Source: Deltaproteobacteria bacterium
GTDB taxonomy: Bacteria; Myxococcota_A; UBA796; SXON01
Assembly (NCBI GenBank): GCA_947486185.1
Contig: CANKTH010000028.1
Location: 1-47,733 of the forward strand
DNA: 47,733 nucleotides
Reading direction: 5' to 3'
Shown: positions 24,144-35,031 of the stretch, piece by piece
How the letters are laid out: every line of letters starts with the position of its first letter
Numbering within the stretch: the stretch's first letter is position 1
Program-made: the position numbers and the translations under genes
The notes under the pieces: model-generated
Told to the model about the DNA's origin: nothing
The model's input: the letters and a program-made list of their open reading frames with translations, nothing else
Databases searched by the model: none

Positions 24144-25142
24144 ATGGCTGATTATCGAGAACATTCGCCGGAGGAGCTGTATCGGCAGTGGCGGGCGGGC
24201 AACGCCGAGGCCGGCGGGGCGATGGCGCAACGTTTCACCGATTGGTACTACTCCATCGCTCTGGCCCGCGTTGGCGACGCCCAGGGCCGGCCAATGGTGC
24301 GTCGCGCCTGTGAGCGTTTTGAGAAGGGTATCGTCGAGGTCCCCACGGCCGCCGAGCTCCTGCCATGGGCCCATCGCCAGATCGCCGAGGAGTACGTGGC
24401 AAACCCTCGACTCCCGCAGGGCGCCGACACCGCCAGCAAGTTCACCGGAGGGCGTCGCCCGGGCGAGCTCCTCGCCCAGGCCCGCACGGCGCTCCCGGCC
24501 GCGACGGTCCGTTTGCTCGACCTCACCTACGGGCCGGGCTCGAACCTGGACGAGATCAGCACTGAGGCAGAAAAACAAGGTGGCATGCCACTTTCTATCC
24601 TTACTGCCCGACACACGCTCAAACGTTGGCTCCGAGACACGACCCAGGTACCGTTCGCCGTGATCCCAGACAACCTCAACCTCGATTGCGCGCCCCTCCC
24701 GCTGTACGAGGCCGGGCGGATGGCGGCGCAAGGTGAAGAGCCCGAATTCGAGAAGTGGCTCCTGTCCGACATCGAGCTCTGCCGGGACATCGCCGAGTTT
24801 GCGGATTTTGCCCATGCGCTCCGGGCCGGCGGGCTACGCGGCGGGCTGGGAAGCGCCCCCGAAGCGGCGCCTCCACCTGCCGTCCCGCCCAAAGCACCGG
24901 CAGAAGCTACGAAGATCAAACCCGAGGCGCCATCGCGGCCGGTGGACTCGAGGCCCGTCGGCTCGCCTCCGGACGCCAGACCCGCCGCCGCGGCAGAACC
25001 GCCAGCTACGCCGACACCGCCCGAGTGGGAGGGGAGCTCAGGTCCTGGTATAGGCACGTACCTCCTCATCGCGGTGATCGCCGTAGTGTTCGGCCTCCTC
25101 CTCGCTGCGGGAGCGGCCGGCCTCTTCCTCACGGCCTACTGA
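24144..25142 (+). CDS. Sigma-factor-like protein with C-terminal membrane anchor
   Basis: A 332-residue protein. The N-terminal 85 residues (HSPEELYRQWRAGNAEAGGA, then AMAQRFTDWYYSIALARVGD) resemble a degenerate ECF sigma region 2. Residues about 108-160 (LPAATVRLLDLTYGPGSN, then SILTARHTLKRWLRD) resemble region 4 with a helix-turn-helix. After about residue 230 there is a Pro/Ala-rich linker, and the protein ends in one membrane segment, YLLIAVIAVVFGLLLAAGAA (about 305-328). I prefer ATG 24144, with GAGGGGG just upstream, over GTG 24129. It might be a tethered regulator or a sigma-derived protein without promoter activity. The sigma relationship is inference from pattern only. Confidence 0.6.
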   Translation: MADYREHSPEELYRQWRAGNAEAGGAMAQRFTDWYYSIALARVGDAQGRPMVRRACERFEKGIVEVPTAAELLPWAHRQIAEEYVANPRLPQGADTASKFTGGRRPGELLAQARTALPAATVRLLDLTYGPGSNLDEISTEAEKQGGMPLSILTARHTLKRWLRDTTQVPFAVIPDNLNLDCAPLPLYEAGRMAAQGEEPEFEKWLLSDIELCRDIAEFADFAHALRAGGLRGGLGSAPEAAPPPAVPPKAPAEATKIKPEAPSRPVDSRPVGSPPDARPAAAAEPPATPTPPEWEGSSGPGIGTYLLIAVIAVVFGLLLAAGAAGLFLTAY

Positions 25143-25149
25143 AGCGCGG

Positions 25150-25926
25150 ATGCGTTTTACTGTCTTGGGTTCCGGCACGCTCGTCCCAGACCCACAGCGA
25201 GGCCCGGCCGGTTTCCTGGTGAGCAGTCAGGGAGCCCAGGTGCTGGTCGACGGTGGGTCGGGGACCATGCAGCGGCTCGCCAGGCTGGGCATCGATGGCC
25301 GGAAGTTGGACGCGGGAGTGTACAGTCACCGCCACGTGGACCACTGTGGCGATCTGGTACCCCTCCTCTTTGCGATGCGCGTCGGCCCGGACGAGCCGCG
25401 TCGGGGCAGCTATCCGATCTGGGCGGGATCAGGATTTACCGGGTTTCTCGAAGATCTTGAGGCGGTGTACGGCGCCTGGATCCGCACCGACAAATTCCGG
25501 GCGTCGGTGGTCGAGCTCCCCTTGACGGGACCCGGTCAGGCGGCGCTGCCGGGTGGTGTCCGTCTCGACACCCTACCCGCCCGCCATGCTGCCGGCGCTT
25601 TACACCTGCGTTTTACCGGGCCGGACGGCTACTCCGTGACCTTCTCGGGAGACACAGGCCCGAACGAAAACCTGGCGCTACTCGCGGCTGGCTGCGATGT
25701 GTTGGTGACCGAGTGTGCCACCGCCGAGCCGGACCCGTGGTACTCCCACCTCTGTCCCAATGATGTACTCGAGGTGGTCAAGGCGGCGCGCCCGCGGAGG
25801 GTGGTGCTCACCCACCTCTACCCTGGGCTGGATTCCGAGGATGCCCTACGTCACGTGGCCGAGGCGGGTGTACCGGTGGAGCGGGGCTACGACGGCCTGG
25901 TGCTCGAACGCCTGTTCGGCGCCTGA
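25150..25926 (+). CDS. MBL-fold metallo-hydrolase
   Basis: A 258-residue metallo-beta-lactamase-fold protein. It starts with MRFTVLGSGTLVPDPQRGPA, as in RNase Z/phosphodiesterase-like members. Zinc ligands are visible in SHRHVDHCGD (the HxHxDH motif, about residues 59-64), LPARHAAGALH, FSGDTGPNE (bridging Asp) and VVLTHLYPG. The length is somewhat below RNase Z, and the tRNA-binding exosite arm is not evident, so RNase Z is possible but a general phosphodiesterase or arylsulfatase-like hydrolase is safer. It begins 7 bp after the membrane-anchored sigma-like gene, probably in the same transcript, and converges on the M16 peptidase genes. Confidence 0.85.
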   Translation: MRFTVLGSGTLVPDPQRGPAGFLVSSQGAQVLVDGGSGTMQRLARLGIDGRKLDAGVYSHRHVDHCGDLVPLLFAMRVGPDEPRRGSYPIWAGSGFTGFLEDLEAVYGAWIRTDKFRASVVELPLTGPGQAALPGGVRLDTLPARHAAGALHLRFTGPDGYSVTFSGDTGPNENLALLAAGCDVLVTECATAEPDPWYSHLCPNDVLEVVKAARPRRVVLTHLYPGLDSEDALRHVAEAGVPVERGYDGLVLERLFGA

Positions 25927-25951
25927 CCCCAGATCCGCGACAACCGAGCCC

Positions 25952-27415
25952 TCAGAGCGCCGGCATGAGCTGGGTGCGGGTGAAGCCCGCGTTCGTCAGC
26001 GGCTCCTTGATCTTGGCCCAATCCCCCACGAGCACGATTACGGCCTTCGAGGGGTCGTAGCCGGCCATCGCCGCCTTCACGCTGTCGGCCGACGCCGACG
26101 CGAGTTCCGCCTGGTCGGCCTTGACCGTGGTCGGGCCGAGACCCACCAGGTGGTAAGGCGCGAACATCCAGGCGACGCCTTCACGCGAGGCCATCGTCTC
26201 GACGAGGTCGGTGCTCCACGCGCTCCGTGCCTTCAGCATCTCCTCCGGGCTCACCCCGTTACGAATGCTGCTCAGCTCCGCTACGAGATCGGTCATCGCC
26301 GCCGCGGTCACGTCCGTACGGATCCGCGTGGAGATCGAGAGCACGCCGACGCCCGGGAAGGTGTTGACCCGCGCCCGAACGCCATAGGTATACCCACGCT
26401 TTTCGCGGAGGAGCGCGTTGAGCCTCGACGTGAAGGTGCCGCCCAGGGCGATGGTGCCCAGCGTAGCGGGGGCCTCCTCGGCGGCACCCAGGGCCGGCCC
26501 TGGAAAGAGAAGGAGAAAGGCAGTTTGTGCGCTTCCTGGACGGTCCACGATGTAGATGGGCGGGTCTCCCCCGACGTTGGGGGTGGGGACCACGGTAGGC
26601 GCCGGGGTGCCCTTGGGCCAGCCTTGCCCGAGCCGACCCTCGAGCGCCTTCGTCGCATCGGCGAGCGTGATGTCCCCTGCCAGGGTGATCCGCGCGCTGC
26701 CTCCGCTCCACACCTTGGCATGGTAGCCGACCACGTCACTCTTGCGGATCGAAGCTACCGTTTTAGCGGTGCCATCCACCGGACGGCCCCAGGCGGTGCC
26801 CGCCCCAAAGTACAAGGAATAGCCGAGGCGCGCGGCGATCGAGCCCGGATCTTCCAGCTCCTGGCTGATGTCGGCGATCGCGAGCTTCCGTTCGAGCCGG
26901 AGGTCAGGCGAGCGAAACGTGGGCGCCAACACCATGTCCGAGACCAGCGCCAAGGCCTCGGGGAAACGATCCTTGTGGACCGAGACGCTGATGCTGGAGC
27001 TGTGCCGGGTGGTGGAGATGTCGAGCTGCGCGCCGAGCCGCTCGACCTCAGCCGCAAACGCCGTCGCGTCGCGGCCTCCCGCGCCCCGTTGCAAGAGCCG
27101 ACCCGCGAGCGCCGCGGCGCCCTCCTTTCCACGGGCGTCGAGTGAAGATCCGCCTGGAACCTCAATGACCATCGTCACCAGCGGCAACGAGGGGAGCTCC
27201 ATCACCCACAGGCTGGCGCCGTTGCTCAACATCGCGGTCTTCGGCTCTGGCGCGACAAACGCCGTCGACTCGCCTACCGCCGGCGGCGTCGCAAGCGGAT
27301 CGACCTCGACCACGACCGGTGGCGGTGGCGGAGGCGGCGCGGGCGGTAGGGCCTTGGCCTTGCTGGCGGCGTTGGCGAAGAACAGGGCTCCGAGCAGGAT
27401 CCACATCGGGCTCAT
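25952..27415 (-). CDS. Secreted M16 family peptidase, inactive-type subunit
   Basis: A 487-residue exported protein (signal MSPMWILLGALFFANAASKA, then a Pro-rich linker at about 24-35). It has the M16/pitrilysin architecture with two repeated domains but lacks the HxxEH zinc motif: the matching position reads LAGRLLQRGAGG. The second-half arginine-tyrosine pair characteristic of processing peptidases is recognisable in LREKRGYTYGVRAR. It would pair with the active subunit encoded just upstream, as in other bacterial M16 pairs and mitochondrial processing peptidase. The start at 27415 overlaps the active subunit's stop (27412) by four bases, so equal production is expected. Confidence 0.88.
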   Translation of the reverse strand: MSPMWILLGALFFANAASKAKALPPAPPPPPPPVVVEVDPLATPPAVGESTAFVAPEPKTAMLSNGASLWVMELPSLPLVTMVIEVPGGSSLDARGKEGAAALAGRLLQRGAGGRDATAFAAEVERLGAQLDISTTRHSSSISVSVHKDRFPEALALVSDMVLAPTFRSPDLRLERKLAIADISQELEDPGSIAARLGYSLYFGAGTAWGRPVDGTAKTVASIRKSDVVGYHAKVWSGGSARITLAGDITLADATKALEGRLGQGWPKGTPAPTVVPTPNVGGDPPIYIVDRPGSAQTAFLLLFPGPALGAAEEAPATLGTIALGGTFTSRLNALLREKRGYTYGVRARVNTFPGVGVLSISTRIRTDVTAAAMTDLVAELSSIRNGVSPEEMLKARSAWSTDLVETMASREGVAWMFAPYHLVGLGPTTVKADQAELASASADSVKAAMAGYDPSKAVIVLVGDWAKIKEPLTNAGFTRTQLMPAL

Positions 27416-28713
27416 CGGGCGCTCCCGGACTCTGGGGTGACGAGGATACGGGCCGCGAGCCCGGGTTGTAGATAACGCGCCGCAGCCGCCTGGATTCCTT
27501 CGGGGGTCACGGCCCGGAACCGGGCGATGTCTTGGGCGAGATAGCCGGGAGTGCCGACATAAGCGCGGTACTCGTTGAGCAGCGAAGCCCGCGCCTGCAA
27601 TGGCTCCAGGCCCACGAAATACTCATACTCGAACTGATTTTTCAGCCGCTCCATCTCCCCGGAGCTCGCGAGCGTCGTGGCCGCGAGCTGGAGCTCCCGC
27701 GCGACAACCTCCTCGACCTCGGACACCGCTACGCCCTCCATCACCGTGACCTGGATGGCAAACTGGCTGCCAAGCTGGGTGGGCATGAGGTAGACATCGG
27801 CCGACTGGGCCAGCCCCGACAGCACCAGCGCGCGTTGGAGCCGACTGGACTCCCCGCCGCCGAGCAAGGAGGCAAGCAGCTCAAGCTCCGCTTCGTCCTT
27901 GGCAAATCGCGGTGGAGCGTGCCAGAACCAGCTCACCTGGGGATCGGACACCTGATCGGTGAGCTCGATCGAGGCTTTCACCACCTGGGTCGCCGGCGCC
28001 ACGACGGGACGCTCGGGAAGCGTCCCCGCTTTGATGCCGCCGAAGTACTGTTCAATCAGGGGCCTCACCGCGACCGGGTCGAAATCCCCCGCGACCACCA
28101 AGGAGGCGTTGTTCGGCACGTACCAGGTGGAGAAGAACGCCTTTACGTCCTCCAGCGTGGCGCTCTCCAGGTCCTCGTGGGTGCCGATCACCGTGTGCGC
28201 ATAGGGGTGGTCGGCCGGGTACAGCATCGAAGGCACCTCGAGCCACAGTACGCCGTAGGGCGAATCTTCGTAGCTTTGCCGCCGCTCGTTACGGACCACC
28301 TCACGCTGGAGGTCGACCTTCTCTTTGGTCATGGCCTCACCGAGCTGCTGCATCCGATCGGCCTCCATCCACAAGAACATCGGGAGGAGGTTGGGCGGCC
28401 CCACGTCGTAGTAGTTGGTGGCGTCCTCCATGGTCCACGCGTTGTTCCAGCCGCCGTGGGCCTCCATCGTGACGTCGAAACCGTTCCCCGGCAGGCGGGT
28501 GGTGCCCATGAACATCAGGTGTTCAAACATGTGGGCGAAGCCGGAGCGACCCTTCGCCTCCTCTTTGGAGCCCACTTTGTACCAGATGTCGACAGTGACC
28601 AGCGGGAGAGAGCGATCGACGTGGAGAATCACGTTGAGCCCATTAGAAAGCTGGTATTCTTCGTAAGCGAGCTCTTGGGCCCACAGACGGGTGATCAACA
28701 ACAACATGGCCAC
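27412..28713 (-). CDS. Secreted M16 family zinc peptidase, active subunit
   Basis: A 433-residue M16 metallopeptidase. The inverted zinc motif H61-M-F-E64-H65 is followed by EVVRNERRQSYEDSPYG, which provides the distal Glu ligand. The N-terminal stretch (MLLLITRLWA after a GTG start at 28713) is a short export signal, placing the enzyme in the periplasm or outside the cell. Length and domain order match the roughly 430-residue bacterial subunit type. It is the first gene of a two-gene operon with the inactive-type subunit. Likely function is degradation of short peptides or unfolded export substrates; no specific substrate can be named. Confidence 0.92.
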   Translation of the reverse strand: MAMLLLITRLWAQELAYEEYQLSNGLNVILHVDRSLPLVTVDIWYKVGSKEEAKGRSGFAHMFEHLMFMGTTRLPGNGFDVTMEAHGGWNNAWTMEDATNYYDVGPPNLLPMFLWMEADRMQQLGEAMTKEKVDLQREVVRNERRQSYEDSPYGVLWLEVPSMLYPADHPYAHTVIGTHEDLESATLEDVKAFFSTWYVPNNASLVVAGDFDPVAVRPLIEQYFGGIKAGTLPERPVVAPATQVVKASIELTDQVSDPQVSWFWHAPPRFAKDEAELELLASLLGGGESSRLQRALVLSGLAQSADVYLMPTQLGSQFAIQVTVMEGVAVSEVEEVVARELQLAATTLASSGEMERLKNQFEYEYFVGLEPLQARASLLNEYRAYVGTPGYLAQDIARFRAVTPEGIQAAAARYLQPGLAARILVTPESGSAR

Positions 28714-28767
28714 CTCAGCGCGGGCGTCGCCCGCATAAGAAAGGTAGAATCGCCTCTTCCGCGGGCT

Positions 28768-29706
28768 TCACGAGGACGCGTGGGCGAGAGACTCCAACCA
28801 ACGCTCACACTCAATCGCCGCGCCGCAGCCAGTGCCCGCCGCCGTGATCGCCTGACGATAGTAGGGATCCGAGGCGTCCCCCGCGACAAACACGCCAGGG
28901 ATCTTCGAGACCGTGCGGCCCGGAGTGGTCTGGAGGTAGCCGACCTCGTCGTGGTCGAGCCAGGGGCGGAAGGCCGCGGTGTTGGGATCGTGGCCGATCG
29001 CCAGGAAGAGCCCCTTCACGTCGAGGTCGCGCTGCTCTCCCGTCCGGGAGTCCCGAATTCGCAAACCCTCGACCTTCTTTTCACCGAGCACCTCGTCCAC
29101 CTCGGTGTACCAGAGCACCTCGATCTTGGGGTTGGCGAGCGCGCGTTCCTGCATCAGCTTGCTGGCCCGGAGCACGTTCCGCCGTACCAGGAGGTACACC
29201 TTGCTCGCGAACCGGGTGAGGAAGGTGGCTTCCTCCATCGCAGTGTCGCCGCCGCCGACCACGGCGATCGGAACACCACGGAAGAAGAAGCCGTCGCACG
29301 TCGCGCAGGCGCTGACGCCATAACCCCGAAGCCGCGTCTCGCTCTCGAGGCCGAGGTACTTCGCAGAAGCCCCCGTCGCGACGATCAGAGCATCACAGGT
29401 GAGGCGGTCCCCGCTGGCAAGCTCGAGCGTGAACGGACGGCGCGACAGGTCGCAGCTCACGACCTCATCCAACTGAAAGCGGGTGCCGAAGCGCTCGGCC
29501 TGCGCGCGGAACTTCTCCATCAGCTCAGGTCCGAGCACACCCTCTGGGAAACCTGGATAGTTCTCCACATCGGTGGTGATCATCAGCTGGCCGCCCGAGA
29601 GGTTGCCGTCCAGCACGAGGGGGTTGAGGTTGGCTCGGGCGGCGTAGATGGCCGCGGTGAGGCCAGCGGGACCGGAGCCGCAGATGACGAGGGTCTCGTG
29701 TGCCAA
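28768..29706 (-). CDS. trxB: Thioredoxin reductase
   Basis: A 312-residue FAD/NADPH disulfide oxidoreductase. GSGPAGLTAAIYAAR (FAD dinucleotide fold) is near the N-terminus, the redox pair CATC lies in SACATCDGFFFRG (about residues 133-145), VVGGGDTAMEEATFL is the NADPH fold, and GVFVAGDASD closes the FAD site. Length is typical of low-molecular-weight thioredoxin reductases. It reduces thioredoxin with NADPH in the cytoplasm. The start is TTG 29706, backed by a strong AAGGAG five bases upstream. It is divergent from queG with about 54 bp between; no thioredoxin gene is adjacent. Confidence 0.95.
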   Translation of the reverse strand: MAHETLVICGSGPAGLTAAIYAARANLNPLVLDGNLSGGQLMITTDVENYPGFPEGVLGPELMEKFRAQAERFGTRFQLDEVVSCDLSRRPFTLELASGDRLTCDALIVATGASAKYLGLESETRLRGYGVSACATCDGFFFRGVPIAVVGGGDTAMEEATFLTRFASKVYLLVRRNVLRASKLMQERALANPKIEVLWYTEVDEVLGEKKVEGLRIRDSRTGEQRDLDVKGLFLAIGHDPNTAAFRPWLDHDEVGYLQTTPGRTVSKIPGVFVAGDASDPYYRQAITAAGTGCGAAIECERWLESLAHASS

Positions 29707-29760
29707 AAGGGCTCCTTTTCAAGACCGCGGAGATTAACCTGATTGTCGCGGTGAGGGGAG

Positions 29761-30801
29761 ATGGACGAGCGGAGGCGGGTCCTCGAACGGGAGGCGAGGC
29801 GCCTGGGCTTCTCCGAGGTGCGTATCGCCGCCGTGAGCCCCACCCCACGGATCGCGGCCTACGCGGATTGGCTGGAGCTCGGCTTCCACGGCGAAATGTC
29901 CTGGATGGCCACCGGCCTCGACCCGCGCCGAGACCCCCGCGAGCTACTGCCCTCGTGCCGGAGCGTCGTGGTGCTGGCGGTCGACTATGGGCACGAGGCG
30001 CCGCCTGACCCCGGCGGCTTGACGGGCCGGGTGTCTCGCTACGCCTGGGGCCGGGACTACCACAACGCCGTCGGAAAACGGTTGAGAAACCTGCAACGTC
30101 GCCTGCGCGAGCACTGGCCAGGCCTAAGGAGCCGAACCTTCGTGGACAACGGCCCGGTGCTGGAGCGGGCGTGGGCCGAGCAGAGCGGGCTCGGCTTCAT
30201 CGGGAAGAACAACATGGTGATCCTCCCAGGACAAACCAGCTACTTCTTCCTTGGCGTGCTCCTCGTCGACCAGGAGCTGCCTCCCGATCTGCCGATCACC
30301 GTCGACCACTGCGGCACCTGCGCTCGCTGCATCGAGCGCTGCCCCACGTCGGCCTTCCCAGCCCCGCACAGCCTGGACGCGCGGCGGTGCATCTCCTACC
30401 TCACTATCGAGAACACCGGGGAGATCCCTGAGGAGCTGCGTCCTCTCCTGGGTCGATGGCTCTTTGGCTGCGACGCGTGTCAGGACCCGTGCCCGCACGT
30501 GCGCCTCGGCCGACGCCCGGCGCACCCTGACTTTGCGCCGGTGAACGCATGGCTGGACCTCCCCGCACTGCTGGACAGCTCCGATGACGCCTTGATCCAA
30601 CGTTTTGAAGGCACACCCCTCCGCCGCGCGGCTCCGTGGCGCTTGCGGCGAAACGCGCTGGTGGTCTTGGGCAACCTCGGCGATCCGGCCGCTATTCCCG
30701 TCTTGCTCAGGTACGAAGCGGGCTCCGACCCGGTGCTCTCCCAGCACGCCAGATGGGCCCTCGGGGAGCTCGATCGGGCGCCCGACGCGGCGAGGCGATA
30801 G
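29761..30801 (+). CDS. queG: Epoxyqueuosine reductase
   Basis: A 346-residue cobalamin- and iron-sulfur-dependent enzyme that reduces epoxyqueuosine to queuosine in tRNA, the last step of Q synthesis. It has the N-terminal catalytic region with DNGPVLERAWAEQSGLGFIG (the conserved Asp and Glu region). Two [4Fe-4S] motifs follow: CGTCARCIERCP (about residues 181-192) and CDACQDPCPH (about 238-247). A C-terminal HEAT-like end (RNALVVLGNLGDPAAIPVLL) is present, as in many family members. The start is ATG 29761 with a close GAGGGG. Nine bases after its stop begins the threonylcarbamoyl-AMP synthase gene, another tRNA modification gene. Confidence 0.93.
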   Translation: MDERRRVLEREARRLGFSEVRIAAVSPTPRIAAYADWLELGFHGEMSWMATGLDPRRDPRELLPSCRSVVVLAVDYGHEAPPDPGGLTGRVSRYAWGRDYHNAVGKRLRNLQRRLREHWPGLRSRTFVDNGPVLERAWAEQSGLGFIGKNNMVILPGQTSYFFLGVLLVDQELPPDLPITVDHCGTCARCIERCPTSAFPAPHSLDARRCISYLTIENTGEIPEELRPLLGRWLFGCDACQDPCPHVRLGRRPAHPDFAPVNAWLDLPALLDSSDDALIQRFEGTPLRRAAPWRLRRNALVVLGNLGDPAAIPVLLRYEAGSDPVLSQHARWALGELDRAPDAARR

Positions 30802-30810
30802 GTCCTGGCG

Positions 30811-31719
30811 GTGGAACGGTCCGTGTCGGTAGAAGAGGCCGTCAGGCTCCTGGGAGGCGGCGAGGTGGTCGCATTGCCCACCGAGACGGTGTACGGCCTG
30901 GGCGGCGTGATCGACCGGCCCGAGGCGATCTCCAGAATCTACGCCCTCAAAGGCCGGCCTCATGGCCACCCGCTGATCGTACACGTCTACGACGACGCCG
31001 AGCAGGTTGCGGTCGTGGATAGCCGAGCGCGCGGATTGATTGAACAGCTCTGGCCCGGCCCGCTCACGCTCCTCCTCCCGCGCCGCGCGTCGGTGCCCGA
31101 CGCGGTGACAGGGGGCCGAGACACCGTCGCGGTCCGTTCGCCGGCGCATCCCCTGATCCGATTGGTACTTCAGAAGCTTCAACGACCACTTGCCGCTCCG
31201 AGCGCCAACCGGTTTGGTCGAGTGAGCCCCACCCGGGCCGAACACGTCGCCGAGGAGCTCCCGGGAGTTCCGGTCCTGGACGGCGGCCCGTGCGCGGTGG
31301 GGCTGGAGAGTACCATCGTCGATCTCACCGGAGAAACACCGGCTTTGTCGCGTCCCGGCGCCATTGACCGGGAGACGTTGGAGCGGCTCCTGGGCCCGCT
31401 GACCGAGAGCCTCGCGGCCGCTCCAGGCATGCTCAAGGCGCATTATGCACCGCAGACGCGGCTCATCCTCTGCTCACCCCTGGACCTGAGCTCGACCGTA
31501 GCGGCCTTACGCGCTGCAGGGCTGAGGGTAGCCGTGATGCCGCGAGGAACCGATCTGCAGGCGGACGCGGCGGCGCTCTACGACCAGCTCCGGCGCCTCG
31601 ACGACGGCCGTTTCGACCGGATCGCCACCGCGCTGGCGCCCGAGCGCGGCCTCGGAGTGGCGATCAACGACCGGCTACGACGGGCAGCGAGGGGCTCGGC
31701 CCCTCCGGAACAGAGATGA
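30811..31719 (+). CDS. sua5: L-threonylcarbamoyladenylate synthase, Sua5 type
   Basis: A 302-residue enzyme that makes threonylcarbamoyl-AMP from threonine, bicarbonate and ATP for t6A37 of ANN-reading tRNAs. The YrdC domain covers about residues 1-195: ALPTETVYGLGG, YALKGRPHGHPLIVHV, AAPSANRFGRVSPT and VGLESTIVDLTG. The linker PGMLKAHYAPQTRL (about 206-219) and the C-terminal Sua5 domain identify the long Sua5 form rather than short TsaC. The start is GTG 30811. The last 56 bases overlap the 3' end of the convergent methyltransferase gene, which is unusual for the window. It is probably co-transcribed with queG. Confidence 0.93.
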   Translation: MERSVSVEEAVRLLGGGEVVALPTETVYGLGGVIDRPEAISRIYALKGRPHGHPLIVHVYDDAEQVAVVDSRARGLIEQLWPGPLTLLLPRRASVPDAVTGGRDTVAVRSPAHPLIRLVLQKLQRPLAAPSANRFGRVSPTRAEHVAEELPGVPVLDGGPCAVGLESTIVDLTGETPALSRPGAIDRETLERLLGPLTESLAAAPGMLKAHYAPQTRLILCSPLDLSSTVAALRAAGLRVAVMPRGTDLQADAAALYDQLRRLDDGRFDRIATALAPERGLGVAINDRLRRAARGSAPPEQR

Positions 31720-32512
31720 GGAAGATACGGTAACTTTTGGCAGCCCGAAAGGCGTCGACGTCCACAAGCTGGTCCTGCTCGGCGATCGCGCGGAGTCGGT
31801 CACGAAACCACCATCGCGCTAGCGCCAGGAGCCAGGGATGGCGCGATCGAAGTCCATCCTCCAGGATAACGAGCGCGGGGCGGGCGCGTTGATCCAGCCA
31901 TTGTCGGGCCAGGGTCAAGGTGGGAAGCACTGCCTCGGTGATGTCAATGTCGGCGTGGATGGTGAAGCCGTCACTCTGGGCAAAGCGCCGGAACATCGCC
32001 AGCTCGTGCCCGCTCCGCCCCAGCGGCGTGTCCGTACACGTGTAGACAAAATAGTCTGCGACCAGCAGCCAACCGCCGGGAGCCGCGCGCCGAACAGCGT
32101 CGAAAAGCCGGGTAATCCTTACGTACTGGCAGGACTCGCTCATCAGCACGAGGTCGTAGGCCCGAGGCGGGGCGAAGGTCTCGAAGCGGCTCTGGTGGAA
32201 GGGGAGCCCGCCGGTGCGGTCGTGGAAGCGGCGGGCCTGGAACGGGTCGGGCGAGAGGCCCTCCACCTCAAAGCCGCGCTCCGTCAGGAGGCGCGCGTTC
32301 CCGCCCGTTCCGCAGCCCACGTCGAGAATGCTACGTGTACCCTCGGGGATCATCGAGACCAAGCGGTCAGCGTAGCGCCGCTGCGCCGCCGAGAGCCCCT
32401 CGAGGTTCAGCGGGTCGCCCTCCCACAAGCCGTAGTGGAGAAAGGAGAGGCCAAGCACCTCTTCGTAGAACCGAAGGGTCGGGTCCACCCGACCAGGCTC
32501 ACCGTCAGACAC
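31664..32512 (-). CDS. SAM-dependent methyltransferase
   Basis: A 282-residue class I methyltransferase. The SAM-binding motif I is ILDVGCGTGGNARLL (about residues 63-77) with EGLSPD as the acidic loop. The N-terminal part (LGLSFLHYGLWEGDPLNLEG) resembles the entry region of tocopherol/sterol/glycine-type small-molecule methyltransferases. LMSESCQYV and GGWLLVADYFVY correspond to motifs IV and VI. The start is GTG 32512 with GAGG eight bases upstream. Its final codons overlap the end of sua5 on the opposite strand. It lies 100 bp downstream of lon on the same strand. Substrate unknown. Confidence 0.85.
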   Translation of the reverse strand: MSDGEPGRVDPTLRFYEEVLGLSFLHYGLWEGDPLNLEGLSAAQRRYADRLVSMIPEGTRSILDVGCGTGGNARLLTERGFEVEGLSPDPFQARRFHDRTGGLPFHQSRFETFAPPRAYDLVLMSESCQYVRITRLFDAVRRAAPGGWLLVADYFVYTCTDTPLGRSGHELAMFRRFAQSDGFTIHADIDITEAVLPTLTLARQWLDQRARPALVILEDGLRSRHPWLLALARWWFRDRLRAIAEQDQLVDVDAFRAAKSYRIFLISVPEGPSPSLPVVAGR

Positions 32513-32612
32513 CCGAAGACCTCGGCGGCGAAGCTACATCCGTATGCCATCGCGCGTGGCGCTTCGCGCACCCGGGCAGACAGAACGCCCCCAGACCGTC
32601 CGTCCTACGCAT

Positions 32613-35009
<2,397 letters not shown>

Positions 35010-35031
35010 CTCGCCTCCAGGGCAATCAGCT

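Noticed and set aside
25150..25926. Naming the MBL protein as RNase Z
   Set aside because: Start and zinc motifs fit, but the length and lack of a visible exosite arm leave other MBL families equally possible.
27532..29742. 736-codon plus-strand frame across the M16 and trxB genes
   Set aside because: Shadow of two well-supported minus-strand genes; no motifs, composition rich in Arg, Gly and His.
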